Assembly: GCA_964443725.1 (NCBI GenBank)
Contig: CAYUDP010000024.1
Location: forward strand, 1 to 7,159
Length of the DNA: 7,159 nucleotides
DNA from: CAYUDP01 sp964443725
GTDB taxonomy: Bacteria; Patescibacteriota; Minisyncoccia; Phycocordibacterales; JAKFXT01
Reading direction: 5' to 3'
A model generated the notes under the pieces. That model was given only the letters and a program-made list of their open reading frames with translations. It was not told the DNA's origin and did not search any database. Both the position numbers and the translations under genes were made by a program. How positions within the stretch are numbered: the first letter of the stretch is position 1; every line of letters begins with the position of its first letter. Positions 1 to 5,843 of the stretch are shown piece after piece.

Positions 1-14
1 AAATTCCAAACATC

Positions 15-52
15 TAAAAATGCCTGAACGATAAACTCCATTCAGACATTTT
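15..52 (-). terminator. Rho-independent terminator of the sigma4/HARE-HTH gene
   Basis: The arms at 17-28 and 41-52 pair over 12 bp around a 12-base loop. On the minus-strand RNA the only imperfection is one G-U wobble; read on the plus strand the same position is a C/A mismatch, so the hairpin fits minus-strand transcription better. A run of U follows on the minus strand (bases 20-16). It lies about 30 bases past the stop codon at 83. Nothing else is visible in bases 1-14. Confidence 0.8.
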
Positions 53-82
53 ACATTAGAATTGCTTTTTATTAAAACATCT

Positions 83-1117
83 TTAGACTGCTGATGTGTA
101 TTTCCCGTCTTTACTTTTCTTGAAATACTTTGGGTTCTGTAGATTGACCATTATTGTATTTTCTTTGACATATCTTTCTTTCATAACCTTATCTACTATT
201 TCGTCCTTAGTGAGTGGGCCGTATTTTTTTATAATATCTTTTATAACTTCCTTTACAACACCTGATGCATATCCCCATTCGGCCAAAGCATACAATCCCC
301 TGCCCACAAGCACGAATCTCTTATCTTTAATGAGTTCATTGTGGCAAGTTGCCACGTGTGCCCTCCTGTCAAAAAGCTCTTGTATAGCTTTTGCAACCTC
401 AGTAAAATGCATTGGACTGCCATGTCGTCTTATAGCCAAATAGGCAAAATCTCTCATTCCTTTAGCGCGAACATTTGGTGAGTGGGATACCCCCCATTCT
501 CCGAGTGGGTTTCTTCCCATTTTCTTTGACAAGTTTAACCATCTCTTGGCCACCTCTTGGTTTTTATATTCCTCTGAAATGTCTCTAACTTTATCAAGGA
601 AGCTTGTAACCATCTCAGCTTCAGGTATCAAATCTTCATCAGAAAGTGATCCATAAAGAGATTTTAGAGAATCTTCAACTTTATCTAGCAGATTTTCGTC
701 TATGTACCACCTGTGTTCAAAATGCTCATCCTCTTTTCTTTTCTTGAATGCACTTCCAACAACTAGCAAGAAGTGTATATGGTTTTGAGTTGATTGATCA
801 GTTGTAATATTTTTTAGAAGTTCCTTTTCTGAGACAACACCCCCCAATCCTTTGACTATTTTTTCAAGTTCATCAAAAACCAATTTTTCTTTTTCGTAGG
901 CTGGAGATTTTCTTATACTTGCGAAAGAGTAGTTTTCTATTTGTCTTACTCTCTCTCTTGTGATTTTGTAAGTTTGTCCTATTGATTCTAGTGTCATTCT
1001 CTCTGGAGTCTTGTCTAGTCCGTATCTAGAAATGACAACATCCCGAGCTCTTTCGGGTAGTACTGCAAGAAGACGCTTTGTCACTTGCTTTGGTTTAAAT
1101 GTTATTTTGGTTGCCAT
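83..1117 (-). CDS. Sigma-70 region 4 / HARE-HTH-like DNA-binding protein (probable transcription regulator)
   Basis: This is a 344-residue cytoplasmic protein. Residues 20-69 look like sigma-70 region 4: an LPERARDVV helix, then the helix-turn-helix TLESIGQTYKITRERVRQIE (42-61), the segment that in sigma factors reads the -35 box. Sigma regions 2 and 3, needed for -10 recognition and melting, are absent, so it cannot act as a normal sigma factor. Residues about 221-283 (pattern HFTEVAKAI ... DKRFVLVGRGLYALAEWGY) resemble a HARE-HTH winged helix, the fold found in RNA polymerase delta subunit. Residues 284-340 look like a second, weaker copy. The middle (about 80-200) is charged and helical. 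I infer a regulator that binds promoter DNA or RNA polymerase; the target is unknown. The ATG touches a GGAG motif, and no better in-frame start is seen. The gene is monocistronic, with its own promoter and terminator. Confidence 0.85.
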   Translation of the reverse strand: MATKITFKPKQVTKRLLAVLPERARDVVISRYGLDKTPERMTLESIGQTYKITRERVRQIENYSFASIRKSPAYEKEKLVFDELEKIVKGLGGVVSEKELLKNITTDQSTQNHIHFLLVVGSAFKKRKEDEHFEHRWYIDENLLDKVEDSLKSLYGSLSDEDLIPEAEMVTSFLDKVRDISEEYKNQEVAKRWLNLSKKMGRNPLGEWGVSHSPNVRAKGMRDFAYLAIRRHGSPMHFTEVAKAIQELFDRRAHVATCHNELIKDKRFVLVGRGLYALAEWGYASGVVKEVIKDIIKKYGPLTKDEIVDKVMKERYVKENTIMVNLQNPKYFKKSKDGKYTSAV

Positions 1118-1125
1118 CTCCTTTT
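1118..1125 (-). promoter_or_regulatory. Shine-Dalgarno motif with no spacer before ATG
   Basis: On the minus strand AAAAGGAG is followed directly by ATG. The core GGAG is a good anti-SD match, but the usual 5-9 base spacer is missing. Either the motif works poorly, or it is purine-rich context for an otherwise weak start. No alternative in-frame ATG lies nearby; the next candidate, GTG at codon 12, has no SD. Confidence 0.5.
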
Positions 1126-1127
1126 AA

Positions 1128-1141
1128 GAGGTTTTCACCTC
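1128..1141 (-). promoter_or_regulatory. Leader hairpin with GAAA tetraloop
   Basis: The minus-strand RNA reads GAGGU-GAAA-ACCUC, a perfect 5-bp stem closed by a GNRA-type loop. It sits in the middle of the predicted ~33-base leader, ending 10 bases before the ATG. The left arm is itself an SD-like GAGGU that would be hidden in the stem. A regulatory role, such as controlling ribosome access or protecting the 5' end, is inference. Confidence 0.4.
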
Positions 1142-1156
1142 AAATTTATGAACCTA

Positions 1157-1185
1157 TTTTTATCACTTTAATCAAATACAGTCAA
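1157..1185 (-). promoter_or_regulatory. Promoter of the sigma4/HARE-HTH gene
   Basis: On the minus strand TTGACT (1185-1180) is followed after 17 bases by TAAAAA (1162-1157), preceded by TGA, which makes an extended -10. The -35 matches consensus at 5 of 6 positions and the -10 at 4 of 6. The predicted start near 1150 gives a leader of about 33 bases. It lies just past the leuS terminator, so the two genes are probably transcribed separately. Confidence 0.55.
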
Positions 1186-1194
1186 GGGCTAGTG

Positions 1195-1219
1195 AAAAAC
1201 CTTGAAATTAAAGGTTTTT
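1195..1219 (-). terminator. Rho-independent terminator of leuS
   Basis: The arms 1195-1203 (AAAAACCTT) and 1211-1219 (AAGGTTTTT) form a perfect 9-bp stem with a 7-base loop. The hairpin begins on the base after the leuS stop codon. The U-rich end is part of the stem on either strand, so it could work both ways, but only the minus strand has a gene running into it. Confidence 0.8.
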
Positions 1220-3493
1220 TTAGCTGGTAACGAAATTTAATATTTTATTCGCTTTAAATACAACTCGAATTATCTGTCGGTTTTCTATAAATTTCATTAT
1301 TTCTGGTGTATTTTTTGCCACAGAGACAGCTTCATCTTCACCACAATTCATAGGAAGGATTATTGTTCCTCGAAGTTTCCCATCAACAGTGACCCCGATT
1401 TCAACTGTTTCTTTAATAAGTTTTTTCGGATTATATTTCGGCCACTTTAGACTATGCACAGATCCTTTTAGTTTAAGCATTGACCACATCTCTTCGGTAA
1501 TATGCGGAGCAAATACTGACAACAGTTTTATAATAATCGCCAATTGATCTTTGGATAAGAATGGCATCTTTTCCGCCTCATTTGTGAGTATCATAAGTTG
1601 TGATACAGCCGTGTTGAATTTCATGGACTCGATATCATCGGCAACCTTTTTTATAGCTTGATTAAGCAATACTTCAAATGCACTTTTTTGTTCTTTAGGT
1701 ATTTTCTCTTTAAGAATTTTTTTATCTTCTATCCCGGTTTTTAGCATTAGCCTCCACACCCTTTCTAGAAACCGTCTTGAACCCGCAACACCGTCTTCCG
1801 ACCATGATATAGCTTGATCAAAAGGTCCCATAAACATCTCATAAACCCTAAGTGAATCAGATCCAACATTTTTTACAACTGAATCGGGGTTTATGACATT
1901 ACCCTTACTCTTACTCATCTTTTGGCCATCTGGGGCAAGAATTATTCCATGACTTGTGCGCTTCTTGTATGGTTCATTTGTTGGGACAACCTTTATATCA
2001 AAAAGAAATTTATGCCAAAACCTAGAATACAGAAGGTGAAGGGTAGTGTGCTCCATACCACCGTTATACCAATCAACGGGGGTAAAGTATTTCAGTGCCT
2101 TTTTATCTGCCAAACTTTTTTTGTTTTTAGGATCTGTGTATCTCAAAAAATACCAAGATGAACCAGCCCAGTTTGGCATAGTGTCAGTTTCTCTTTCAGC
2201 TCTTCCATTACATTTTGGGCATTTGGTATTTACCCAACTTTTTATTAGTGATAGTGGGGATTCTCCTGTGTCGGTCGGTTTATAATCTTTTACCTTTGGG
2301 AGCTTAACGGGCAAATCTTTTTCACTAACTGCAACGTATCCACACTTTTCACATCTTATTATGGGTATTGGTTCACCCCAGTATCTTTGTCTTGAAAAAA
2401 CCCAGTCTCTAAGTTTAAAAGTGATTTTTCTTTCTGCATTAACAAACCTGATTATGGCATCTTTTGCGAGTTCTCCTTTCAGGCGATTAAACTGGCCAGA
2501 ATTTATAAGCTCNNNNNNNNNNNNNNNNNNNNNNNNNNNNNNNNNNNNNNNNNNNNNNNNNNNNNNNNNNNNNNNNNNNNNNNNNNNNNNNNNNNNNNNN
2601 NNNNNNNNNNNNGGTTTTTTCAGAGTCGATAATATATATTTTTTTACTTCAGGAAGATTTTTTATCTCTGAGCTTATTTTTGAAATTATTTCATGTTCTG
2701 GGGCAACAACTACATATGTCACCCCAAACAATGTGTCTGCACGTGTAGTAAAGACTGGTAAAACAAGATCCCTAGTGTTTACTGTTTTCAATTTGAATGA
2801 TATTACCGCCCCACTTGATTTACCTATCCAGTTTTTCTGTTGAATCTTAATTTTCTCTAAATAATCAAGTTGCTCGAGATCGCCGTCTAGTCTATCGGCA
2901 TATTTGGTAATAGCGAGCATCCACTGCTCTTTATCTCTTTTTTCAGTCTCTCCTCCACATCTTTCGCATCTTCCATCTATAACCTCTTCATTTGCGAGGC
3001 CAATCTTACAGGATAAACACCAATTTATTGGCATCTTAGCTTTATAGGCCAAACCTTTTTTAAATAATTGTAAAAATATCCACTGTGTCCACTTGTAGTA
3101 TTCTGGATCTGTTGTATTTATCTCTCTAGACCAATCAAAAGAAAAACCGAGTGATTTAAGTTGTTTTCTAAAAGTATCAGTATTTTTTTTGGTAACTTTC
3201 TGTGGTGGGTTTCCAGTTTTTATTGCATAGTTTTCTGTTGGTAGTCCAAAGGCATCCCATCCCATAGGATAAAGAACGTTGTAGCCCTCGGCGCGCCTTT
3301 TCCTCGATATTATATCCATCGCGGTATATCCTCTTACATGCCCTGTGTGCAAGCCATCTCCAGATGGATATGGAAACTCTACTAGGGCATAAAACTTTTT
3401 ACCTTTGCTACCTATCTTAACTTTATTTGGCTGTTTTTTCTCCCAAGTTTTTTGCCACTTGGACTCAATTTTTTTATGGTCGTATTTTTGCAT
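1220..3493 (-). CDS. leuS: Leucyl-tRNA synthetase, with an internal assembly gap
   Basis: This class I aminoacyl-tRNA synthetase charges tRNA-Leu with leucine in the cytoplasm. In order: HTGH, the HIGH signature (49-52); a zinc-ribbon-like CxxC pair (C159/C162, C176/C179); the start of the CP1 editing domain with [10 protein letters not shown] (248-257); the gap; [16 protein letters not shown] (about 362-377); a second CxxC pair (C381/C384, C425/C428); KMSKS (525-529); the anticodon-binding helices; and the C-terminal domain (VDGKLRGTI ... KANKILNFV). The 757 codons include 34 unknown ones. Bacterial LeuRS is usually about 800-870 residues, and the GTG(A)xMAVPAHDxRD editing motif is missing, so the gap hides part of the editing site and is too short. 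Both sides lie in the same frame. The ATG at 3493 has no SD and sits about 8 bases from the predicted transcript start. Identification is certain. Confidence 0.97.
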   Translation of the reverse strand: MQKYDHKKIESKWQKTWEKKQPNKVKIGSKGKKFYALVEFPYPSGDGLHTGHVRGYTAMDIISRKRRAEGYNVLYPMGWDAFGLPTENYAIKTGNPPQKVTKKNTDTFRKQLKSLGFSFDWSREINTTDPEYYKWTQWIFLQLFKKGLAYKAKMPINWCLSCKIGLANEEVIDGRCERCGGETEKRDKEQWMLAITKYADRLDGDLEQLDYLEKIKIQQKNWIGKSSGAVISFKLKTVNTRDLVLPVFTTRADTLFGVTYVVVAPEHEIISKISSEIKNLPEVKKYILSTLKKXXXXXXXXXXXXXXXXXXXXXXXXXXXXXXXXXXELINSGQFNRLKGELAKDAIIRFVNAERKITFKLRDWVFSRQRYWGEPIPIIRCEKCGYVAVSEKDLPVKLPKVKDYKPTDTGESPLSLIKSWVNTKCPKCNGRAERETDTMPNWAGSSWYFLRYTDPKNKKSLADKKALKYFTPVDWYNGGMEHTTLHLLYSRFWHKFLFDIKVVPTNEPYKKRTSHGIILAPDGQKMSKSKGNVINPDSVVKNVGSDSLRVYEMFMGPFDQAISWSEDGVAGSRRFLERVWRLMLKTGIEDKKILKEKIPKEQKSAFEVLLNQAIKKVADDIESMKFNTAVSQLMILTNEAEKMPFLSKDQLAIIIKLLSVFAPHITEEMWSMLKLKGSVHSLKWPKYNPKKLIKETVEIGVTVDGKLRGTIILPMNCGEDEAVSVAKNTPEIMKFIENRQIIRVVFKANKILNFVTS
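2513..2612. other. Scaffold gap (100 N) inside leuS
   Basis: Exactly 100 unknown bases, the usual placeholder size. The gap falls in the CP1 editing domain, where bacterial LeuRS normally has about 80-100 residues between the two flanking motifs. The real missing length is therefore probably about 250-300 bases. If leuS is intact, that length must leave remainder 1 on division by 3. The two contig ends share no visible overlap. Confidence 0.95.
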
Positions 3494-3507
3494 ATATTTA
3501 TTAATGA

Positions 3508-3536
3508 AGAATACAATTTTTTGCTTTTTTTATCAA
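3508..3536 (-). promoter_or_regulatory. Promoter of leuS
   Basis: On the minus strand TTGATA (3536-3531, 5 of 6) and TATTCT (3513-3508, 4 of 6) are 17 bases apart. Transcription should start near 3501, only about 8 bases before the leuS ATG at 3493. The messenger would be close to leaderless, in keeping with the missing SD. There is no room for a T-box or other leader riboswitch. Confidence 0.5.
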
Positions 3537-3549
3537 AGGTTGTTAAATT
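3521..3549 (+). promoter_or_regulatory. Promoter of the 106-residue plus-strand gene
   Basis: TTGCTT (3521-3526, weak) is followed after 17 bases by TAAATT (3544-3549, 4 of 6), preceded by TGT, an extended -10. Start is predicted near 3556, giving a leader of about 26 bases that contains the SD. It overlaps the leuS promoter: the two -35 boxes lie back to back, four bases apart. Confidence 0.4.
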
Positions 3550-3569
3550 CAGTCTAGCTTTGACTTTGC

Positions 3570-3574
3570 GAGGG
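3570..3574 (+). promoter_or_regulatory. Shine-Dalgarno supporting a GTG start
   Basis: GAGGG ends 7 bases before GTG at 3582. Reading upstream in frame, a TGA stop occurs at 3561-3563 with no other start codon between, so GTG at 3582 is the only usable upstream start. Confidence 0.65.
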
Positions 3575-3581
3575 ATTTAAG

Positions 3582-3902
3582 GTGAAGACAATCAAACTTG
3601 TGGTGGCAGTTGCCACTCGCAATACCGTAGAATTGGAATTTACCACGTCTGGAATTGAGTCGGCGGAGTTCTTCAAGCAATTCGTGGAGGGCTATAACTC
3701 TGGACGGTCAGAGATGTTTTTTCACAATAGGGCCTTCTTCAAGTTCTCGGCCAATATGTACAACACAAAAATAGAGTCCGATGATTTCCTCGTGCCGGAA
3801 GTTTCTGTGGCACTTGGGCTTCTAAGGATTTTTAGTAAGGGTCGGCCGAAGCTTGAAGTGGTAAATTCCTTCCCCAACTGGAAAATCAAAATTTCCGCGT
3901 AA
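3582..3902 (+). CDS. Hypothetical protein, 106 residues, orphan on the plus strand
   Basis: I do not recognise this family. The protein has no signal peptide, membrane helix or cysteine, so it is probably a soluble cytoplasmic protein. The pattern suggests a small alpha/beta fold: strands near residues 3-11 (IKLVVAVAT) and 15-21, a helix near 24-38 (ESAEFFKQFVEGYN), then aromatic-rich strands (FFHNRAFFKFSANMY, 46-60) and a late strand pair. The gene is a complete unit: a promoter, a good SD, GTG start, TAA stop and a strong terminator 5 bases later. It is the only gene on this strand. Its DNA is richer in G+C than its neighbours: 58 of 120 bases at 3601-3720 by hand count, against 20 of 60 in a leuS sample (1501-1560). 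Either transfer or high expression could explain that. Coding is likely; the function is unknown. Confidence 0.7.
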   Translation: MKTIKLVVAVATRNTVELEFTTSGIESAEFFKQFVEGYNSGRSEMFFHNRAFFKFSANMYNTKIESDDFLVPEVSVALGLLRIFSKGRPKLEVVNSFPNWKIKISA

Positions 3903-3907
3903 ACTTA

Positions 3908-3935
3908 AACGCCCGGTGGTACCCGAGCGTTTTTT
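3908..3935 (+). terminator. Bidirectional rho-independent terminator between convergent genes
   Basis: The arms 3908-3916 and 3923-3931 pair around a 6-base loop (TGGTAC) and run into six T (3930-3935). In the plus-strand RNA the stem has one C/A mismatch. In the minus-strand RNA that position is a U-G wobble, so the 9-bp stem is continuous, though the U tail there is weaker (TTTAAGTTT). It can serve both the plus-strand gene and the DUF5671 gene ending at 3949. Confidence 0.8.
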
Positions 3936-3948
3936 CATACTTTCTTAT

Positions 3949-4941
3949 TTATTGATATGGTTTGTATTTGTCTGGATCAATTGTTCTAGAGAAGCATTGT
4001 AATCCGGACTTGTGTTGCCAGTACGTATCACTCTCGTTACCCACATAGTAGTAAGAATCATATCTTGTGGAGATTGTGGGTGGGGTGCCCCCTGCTGGGT
4101 AGGCTCTATTGTCCGAATCTAAGTTGAAGTTGGCACAAAGTTCAAATGAAAGATTTGATGTTGTCTTGTAAGTATAACTCTCATTAGTTTGTGGGTCCTT
4201 AGGGATAACAGTGCTGTTCAAAGGATCGTTCAATCCTTCTATGTTCGCTGGCAAAACTTTTTTCTGTCTATATGAGTCAAGAACACTATACTGTATCTGC
4301 TGTAGATGACTTATTTTTTGTAGGTCAAAAGCCATAAGCCTTTGTTTTTTAGGAGAGCCAACAATAATCAGTCCCCCAATTAAAAGACCAAGAATTATTA
4401 TTGTTCCAACAAATCCAAAAGAGACCGCTATCTTTTTTGATCTAGCGATAACCCCCCTTAGATCGAGTATGTAGTATGCAGTAATAAACAAAGCTATTAT
4501 TAGAACTGACAATACTTTGTAGATAAATCTTGCAGTAATTTCACCGTTCAAGAATGTATTTATGAGTGTGACTAAGTCTCCCAATACTATTCCCGTACCA
4601 ATGAAAAGAGTGAGGAACGTTGACCATTTACGAACCCATAATTCCATTTTGGCCATATTTGCTCTTATACCTCTATTTATGAACATTATTAGGGCAATTA
4701 GAGCGGGAGTAAGCACTATAAGCATGGCGATATCGAATCGCACCCCACTTGAATAGAAGGAGGAATAGTAAGATCTATCGGTTAGTCTGTCGGGTAGCAG
4801 GTAGTCTATTAAGTCGAATACGAAGGAAATGAGCGTACCAACAACTGTATATAAGAGCACTATTGAACCCAAATACATGAAGAAGTCCAAAGCCGAAACC
4901 TTAGCCTTTTCCATGGGGGTACTTGAATATGTTTGATCCAT
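3949..4941 (-). CDS. DUF5671 membrane protein with C-terminal pseudopilin-like domain
   Basis: This is a 330-residue membrane protein. The N-terminal part matches the DUF5671 pattern as I know it from Parcubacteria: SALDFFMYLGSIVLLYTVV (about 16-34), a long loop with charged and tyrosine residues (50-70), then WSTFLTLFIGTGIVLGDLVTLINTFLNGE (106-134) and the YYILDLR end of helix 4 (156-162). Hydrophobic helices lie near 17-43, 70-88, 107-130, 137-160 and 170-195. After helix 5, residues about 204-275 resemble the globular part of a type IV pilin or pseudopilin: DLQKISHLQQIQYSVLDSYR, LPANIEGL, IPKDPQTNESYTY, then FELCANF. C269 and C316 could form a disulfide if this part lies outside. The function is unknown; a link to surface pili is inference. 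The ATG has no SD, and no convincing promoter is seen in the 63-bp spacer. Confidence 0.85.
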   Translation of the reverse strand: MDQTYSSTPMEKAKVSALDFFMYLGSIVLLYTVVGTLISFVFDLIDYLLPDRLTDRSYYSSFYSSGVRFDIAMLIVLTPALIALIMFINRGIRANMAKMELWVRKWSTFLTLFIGTGIVLGDLVTLINTFLNGEITARFIYKVLSVLIIALFITAYYILDLRGVIARSKKIAVSFGFVGTIIILGLLIGGLIIVGSPKKQRLMAFDLQKISHLQQIQYSVLDSYRQKKVLPANIEGLNDPLNSTVIPKDPQTNESYTYKTTSNLSFELCANFNLDSDNRAYPAGGTPPTISTRYDSYYYVGNESDTYWQHKSGLQCFSRTIDPDKYKPYQ

Positions 4942-4970
4942 AAAGATAATTAATTATTAACTAATATATT

Positions 4971-4993
4971 GTAAAGAAACCCGGGTTTTTTAC
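4971..4993 (-). terminator. Palindromic hairpin, probable weak terminator of the small membrane protein operon
   Basis: AAACCC/GGGTTT (4977-4988) is flanked by GTAAA (4971-4975) and TTTAC (4989-4993), with one bulged base at 4976. It lies 11 bases beyond the stop of the 5005-5349 gene. On the minus strand the right arm reads GGGTTTCTTTAC, a modest U-rich tail. The perfect 12-base core could also be a protein-binding site upstream of the DUF5671 gene. Confidence 0.45.
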
Positions 4994-5004
4994 AAGGCAC
5001 AAAA

Positions 5005-5349
5005 CTACCCACTAAGCATTTTTAATTGCGCAAATATACCAAAAACTCCAAAAGGAGAGAATATGTACATTACCATAAGGAATATACACATATAATCTGA
5101 TGCCGATCTTAAGATTTTGACTTTGGTCACCATTAATCTGTTTAACACACTTAACCAGGCTATAAAAAAAATTCCACAAAATACATACATAAAAAACCAG
5201 AAAGTTGAACTGTTACGAAAGATTGAAGTGGCAATTGTGTCATAACCTACAAGTAGATAAAAGGGGAATAAAACAATCCATGCTATGAGACTTGACCAAA
5301 TAAATATCCACTTGCTTGTTTGATATCTTTTATCAACTTCTTCATTCAT
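5005..5349 (-). CDS. Small three-helix membrane protein, paralog A (hypothetical)
   Basis: This 114-residue integral membrane protein belongs to a family I do not recognise. It has a short charged start (MNEEVDKRYQTSKW), then three hydrophobic segments near residues 15-36, 50-70 and 85-107. The loop VTKVKILRSASDYMC (74-88) between helices 2 and 3 is basic and is therefore probably cytoplasmic. The first 18 residues are identical, also at DNA level, to those of the next gene upstream (5386-5688), and the KILRSASDY motif is shared as well; the rest is strongly diverged. The ATG has no SD. The 36-bp spacer from the upstream paralog and the absence of a terminator there suggest co-transcription with it and with ychF. 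Confidence 0.75.
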   Translation of the reverse strand: MNEEVDKRYQTSKWIFIWSSLIAWIVLFPFYLLVGYDTIATSIFRNSSTFWFFMYVFCGIFFIAWLSVLNRLMVTKVKILRSASDYMCIFLMVMYIFSPFGVFGIFAQLKMLSG

Positions 5350-5350
5350 A
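5296..5350 (-). repeat. 55-bp repeat, copy 1 (5' end of paralog A)
   Basis: This covers the first 18 codons of paralog A plus one upstream base. It is identical to 5635-5689 and 5790-5844. Identity with the third copy runs two bases further upstream (to 5352). Beyond that the leader remains similar: 5347-5373 matches 5841-5867 at 24 of 27 positions. So the duplicated unit included the leader as well as the coding start. Confidence 0.95.
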
Positions 5351-5385
5351 TTGTCTAATTTATATAATAAAAAATAATTAAATTA

Positions 5386-5688
5386 TTAAAGTCCAATAAT
5401 TGCAAATCCTATTGCCAAGATCATAAGTGGAAATATAAGAATAAAAATAAGGCATAAATAATCCGATGCTGATCTCAAAATCTTGTCTTTAGCCACTACA
5501 GTTCTGTATATCACATTTAGCCATGTAGCTGTATATAATAATTGGAAAAAAATGCCAATATTTTGACTCAAAATGTAGTTATCGTGACTTAAACTTACAA
5601 AAAACCTTGGCGAAATAAAAACTAAAGAAGTCATCCAAATAAATATCCACTTGCTTGTTTGATATCTTTTATCAACTTCTTCATTCAT
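5386..5688 (-). CDS. Small three-helix membrane protein, paralog B (hypothetical)
   Basis: This is a 100-residue membrane protein, paralog of the 5005-5349 gene. It opens with the same MNEEVDKRYQTSKWIFIW, has hydrophobic segments near residues 15-35, 43-62 and 78-99, and keeps the inter-helix loop VAKDKILRSASDYLC (65-79). Between these conserved parts almost nothing is shared with paralog A. The chosen start, ATG at 5688, is the one conserved with the other copies. A longer reading frame can be drawn through the unknown bases up to 5805, but that is an artefact. The upstream leader lies in the gap, or, if the two contig ends overlap, at 5844-5877 directly behind ychF. Function unknown. Confidence 0.75.
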   Translation of the reverse strand: MNEEVDKRYQTSKWIFIWMTSLVFISPRFFVSLSHDNYILSQNIGIFFQLLYTATWLNVIYRTVVAKDKILRSASDYLCLIFILIFPLMILAIGFAIIGL

Positions 5689-5689
5689 A
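5635..5689 (-). repeat. 55-bp repeat, copy 2 (5' end of paralog B, contig end)
   Basis: Identical to the copies at 5296-5350 and 5790-5844. The left contig stops exactly at the end of this 55-mer (5689), where the N run begins. On its other side the sequence diverges at once from copy 1 (CAT against TGA just before the shared CC). Confidence 0.95.
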
Positions 5690-5789
5690 NNNNNNNNNNN
5701 NNNNNNNNNNNNNNNNNNNNNNNNNNNNNNNNNNNNNNNNNNNNNNNNNNNNNNNNNNNNNNNNNNNNNNNNNNNNNNNNNNNNNNNNN
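5690..5789. other. Scaffold gap (100 N) inside the paralog array
   Basis: Exactly 100 unknown bases, flanked on both sides by the same 55-mer. The size is a placeholder. The true content may be nothing (the two ends being one and the same 55 bases) or the body of another paralog of roughly 250-300 bases plus a spacer. Confidence 0.95.
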
Positions 5790-5843
5790 CCAAATAAATA
5801 TCCACTTGCTTGTTTGATATCTTTTATCAACTTCTTCATTCAT
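5790..5843 (-). CDS. 5' fragment of a small membrane protein: third paralog or duplicate contig end
   Basis: Eighteen codons (MNEEVDKRYQTSKWIFIW) start at ATG 5843 and run straight into the gap. They follow the ychF stop by 34 bp with no terminator between. The fragment may be the start of a third paralog. It may equally be the real 5' end of paralog B written twice, because the right contig begins with exactly the 55-mer that ends the left contig. The second reading gives a spacer of 34 bp, close to the 36 bp before paralog A. The leader TTTTTATTATCTAAATTA has no SD. Confidence 0.5.

Noticed and set aside
83..1117. A complete sigma-70 factor.
   Set aside because: Only region 4 is recognisable. 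The sequence after residue 80 lacks the aromatic and basic motifs of regions 2 and 3, and region 4 sits at the N-terminus, not the C-terminus.
1124..1138. A four-codon upstream frame (GTG AAA ACC TCT TAA) before the sigma4/HARE gene as a leader peptide.
   Set aside because: It has no independent SD with proper spacing and no biased codons, and a frame this short is expected by chance.
2361..2843. Plus-strand open frames inside leuS, the DUF5671 gene, ychF and the sigma4/HARE gene.
   Set aside because: They are antisense shadows of well-supported genes, without start signals, recognisable domains or sensible composition; this one also crosses the gap.
3560..3565. TTGACT, a near-consensus -35 box just before the plus-strand gene.
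   Set aside because: A -10 box 17 bases on would fall at 3583-3588, inside the start of the gene, and no such box is seen. TTGCTT with an extended -10 further upstream fits better.
3494..3581. A T-box or other leader riboswitch in front of leuS.
   Set aside because: The spacer is 88 bp, shared with a divergent promoter, and the predicted leuS leader is about 8 bases. No stem or specifier loop fits.
5386..5805. A 139-codon frame beginning with GTG (MDIYL) at 5805 and running through the gap into paralog B.
   Set aside because: It starts out of frame inside the repeat, crosses 100 placeholder bases, and joins B only because N never encodes a stop. The conserved ATG at 5688 is the real start.
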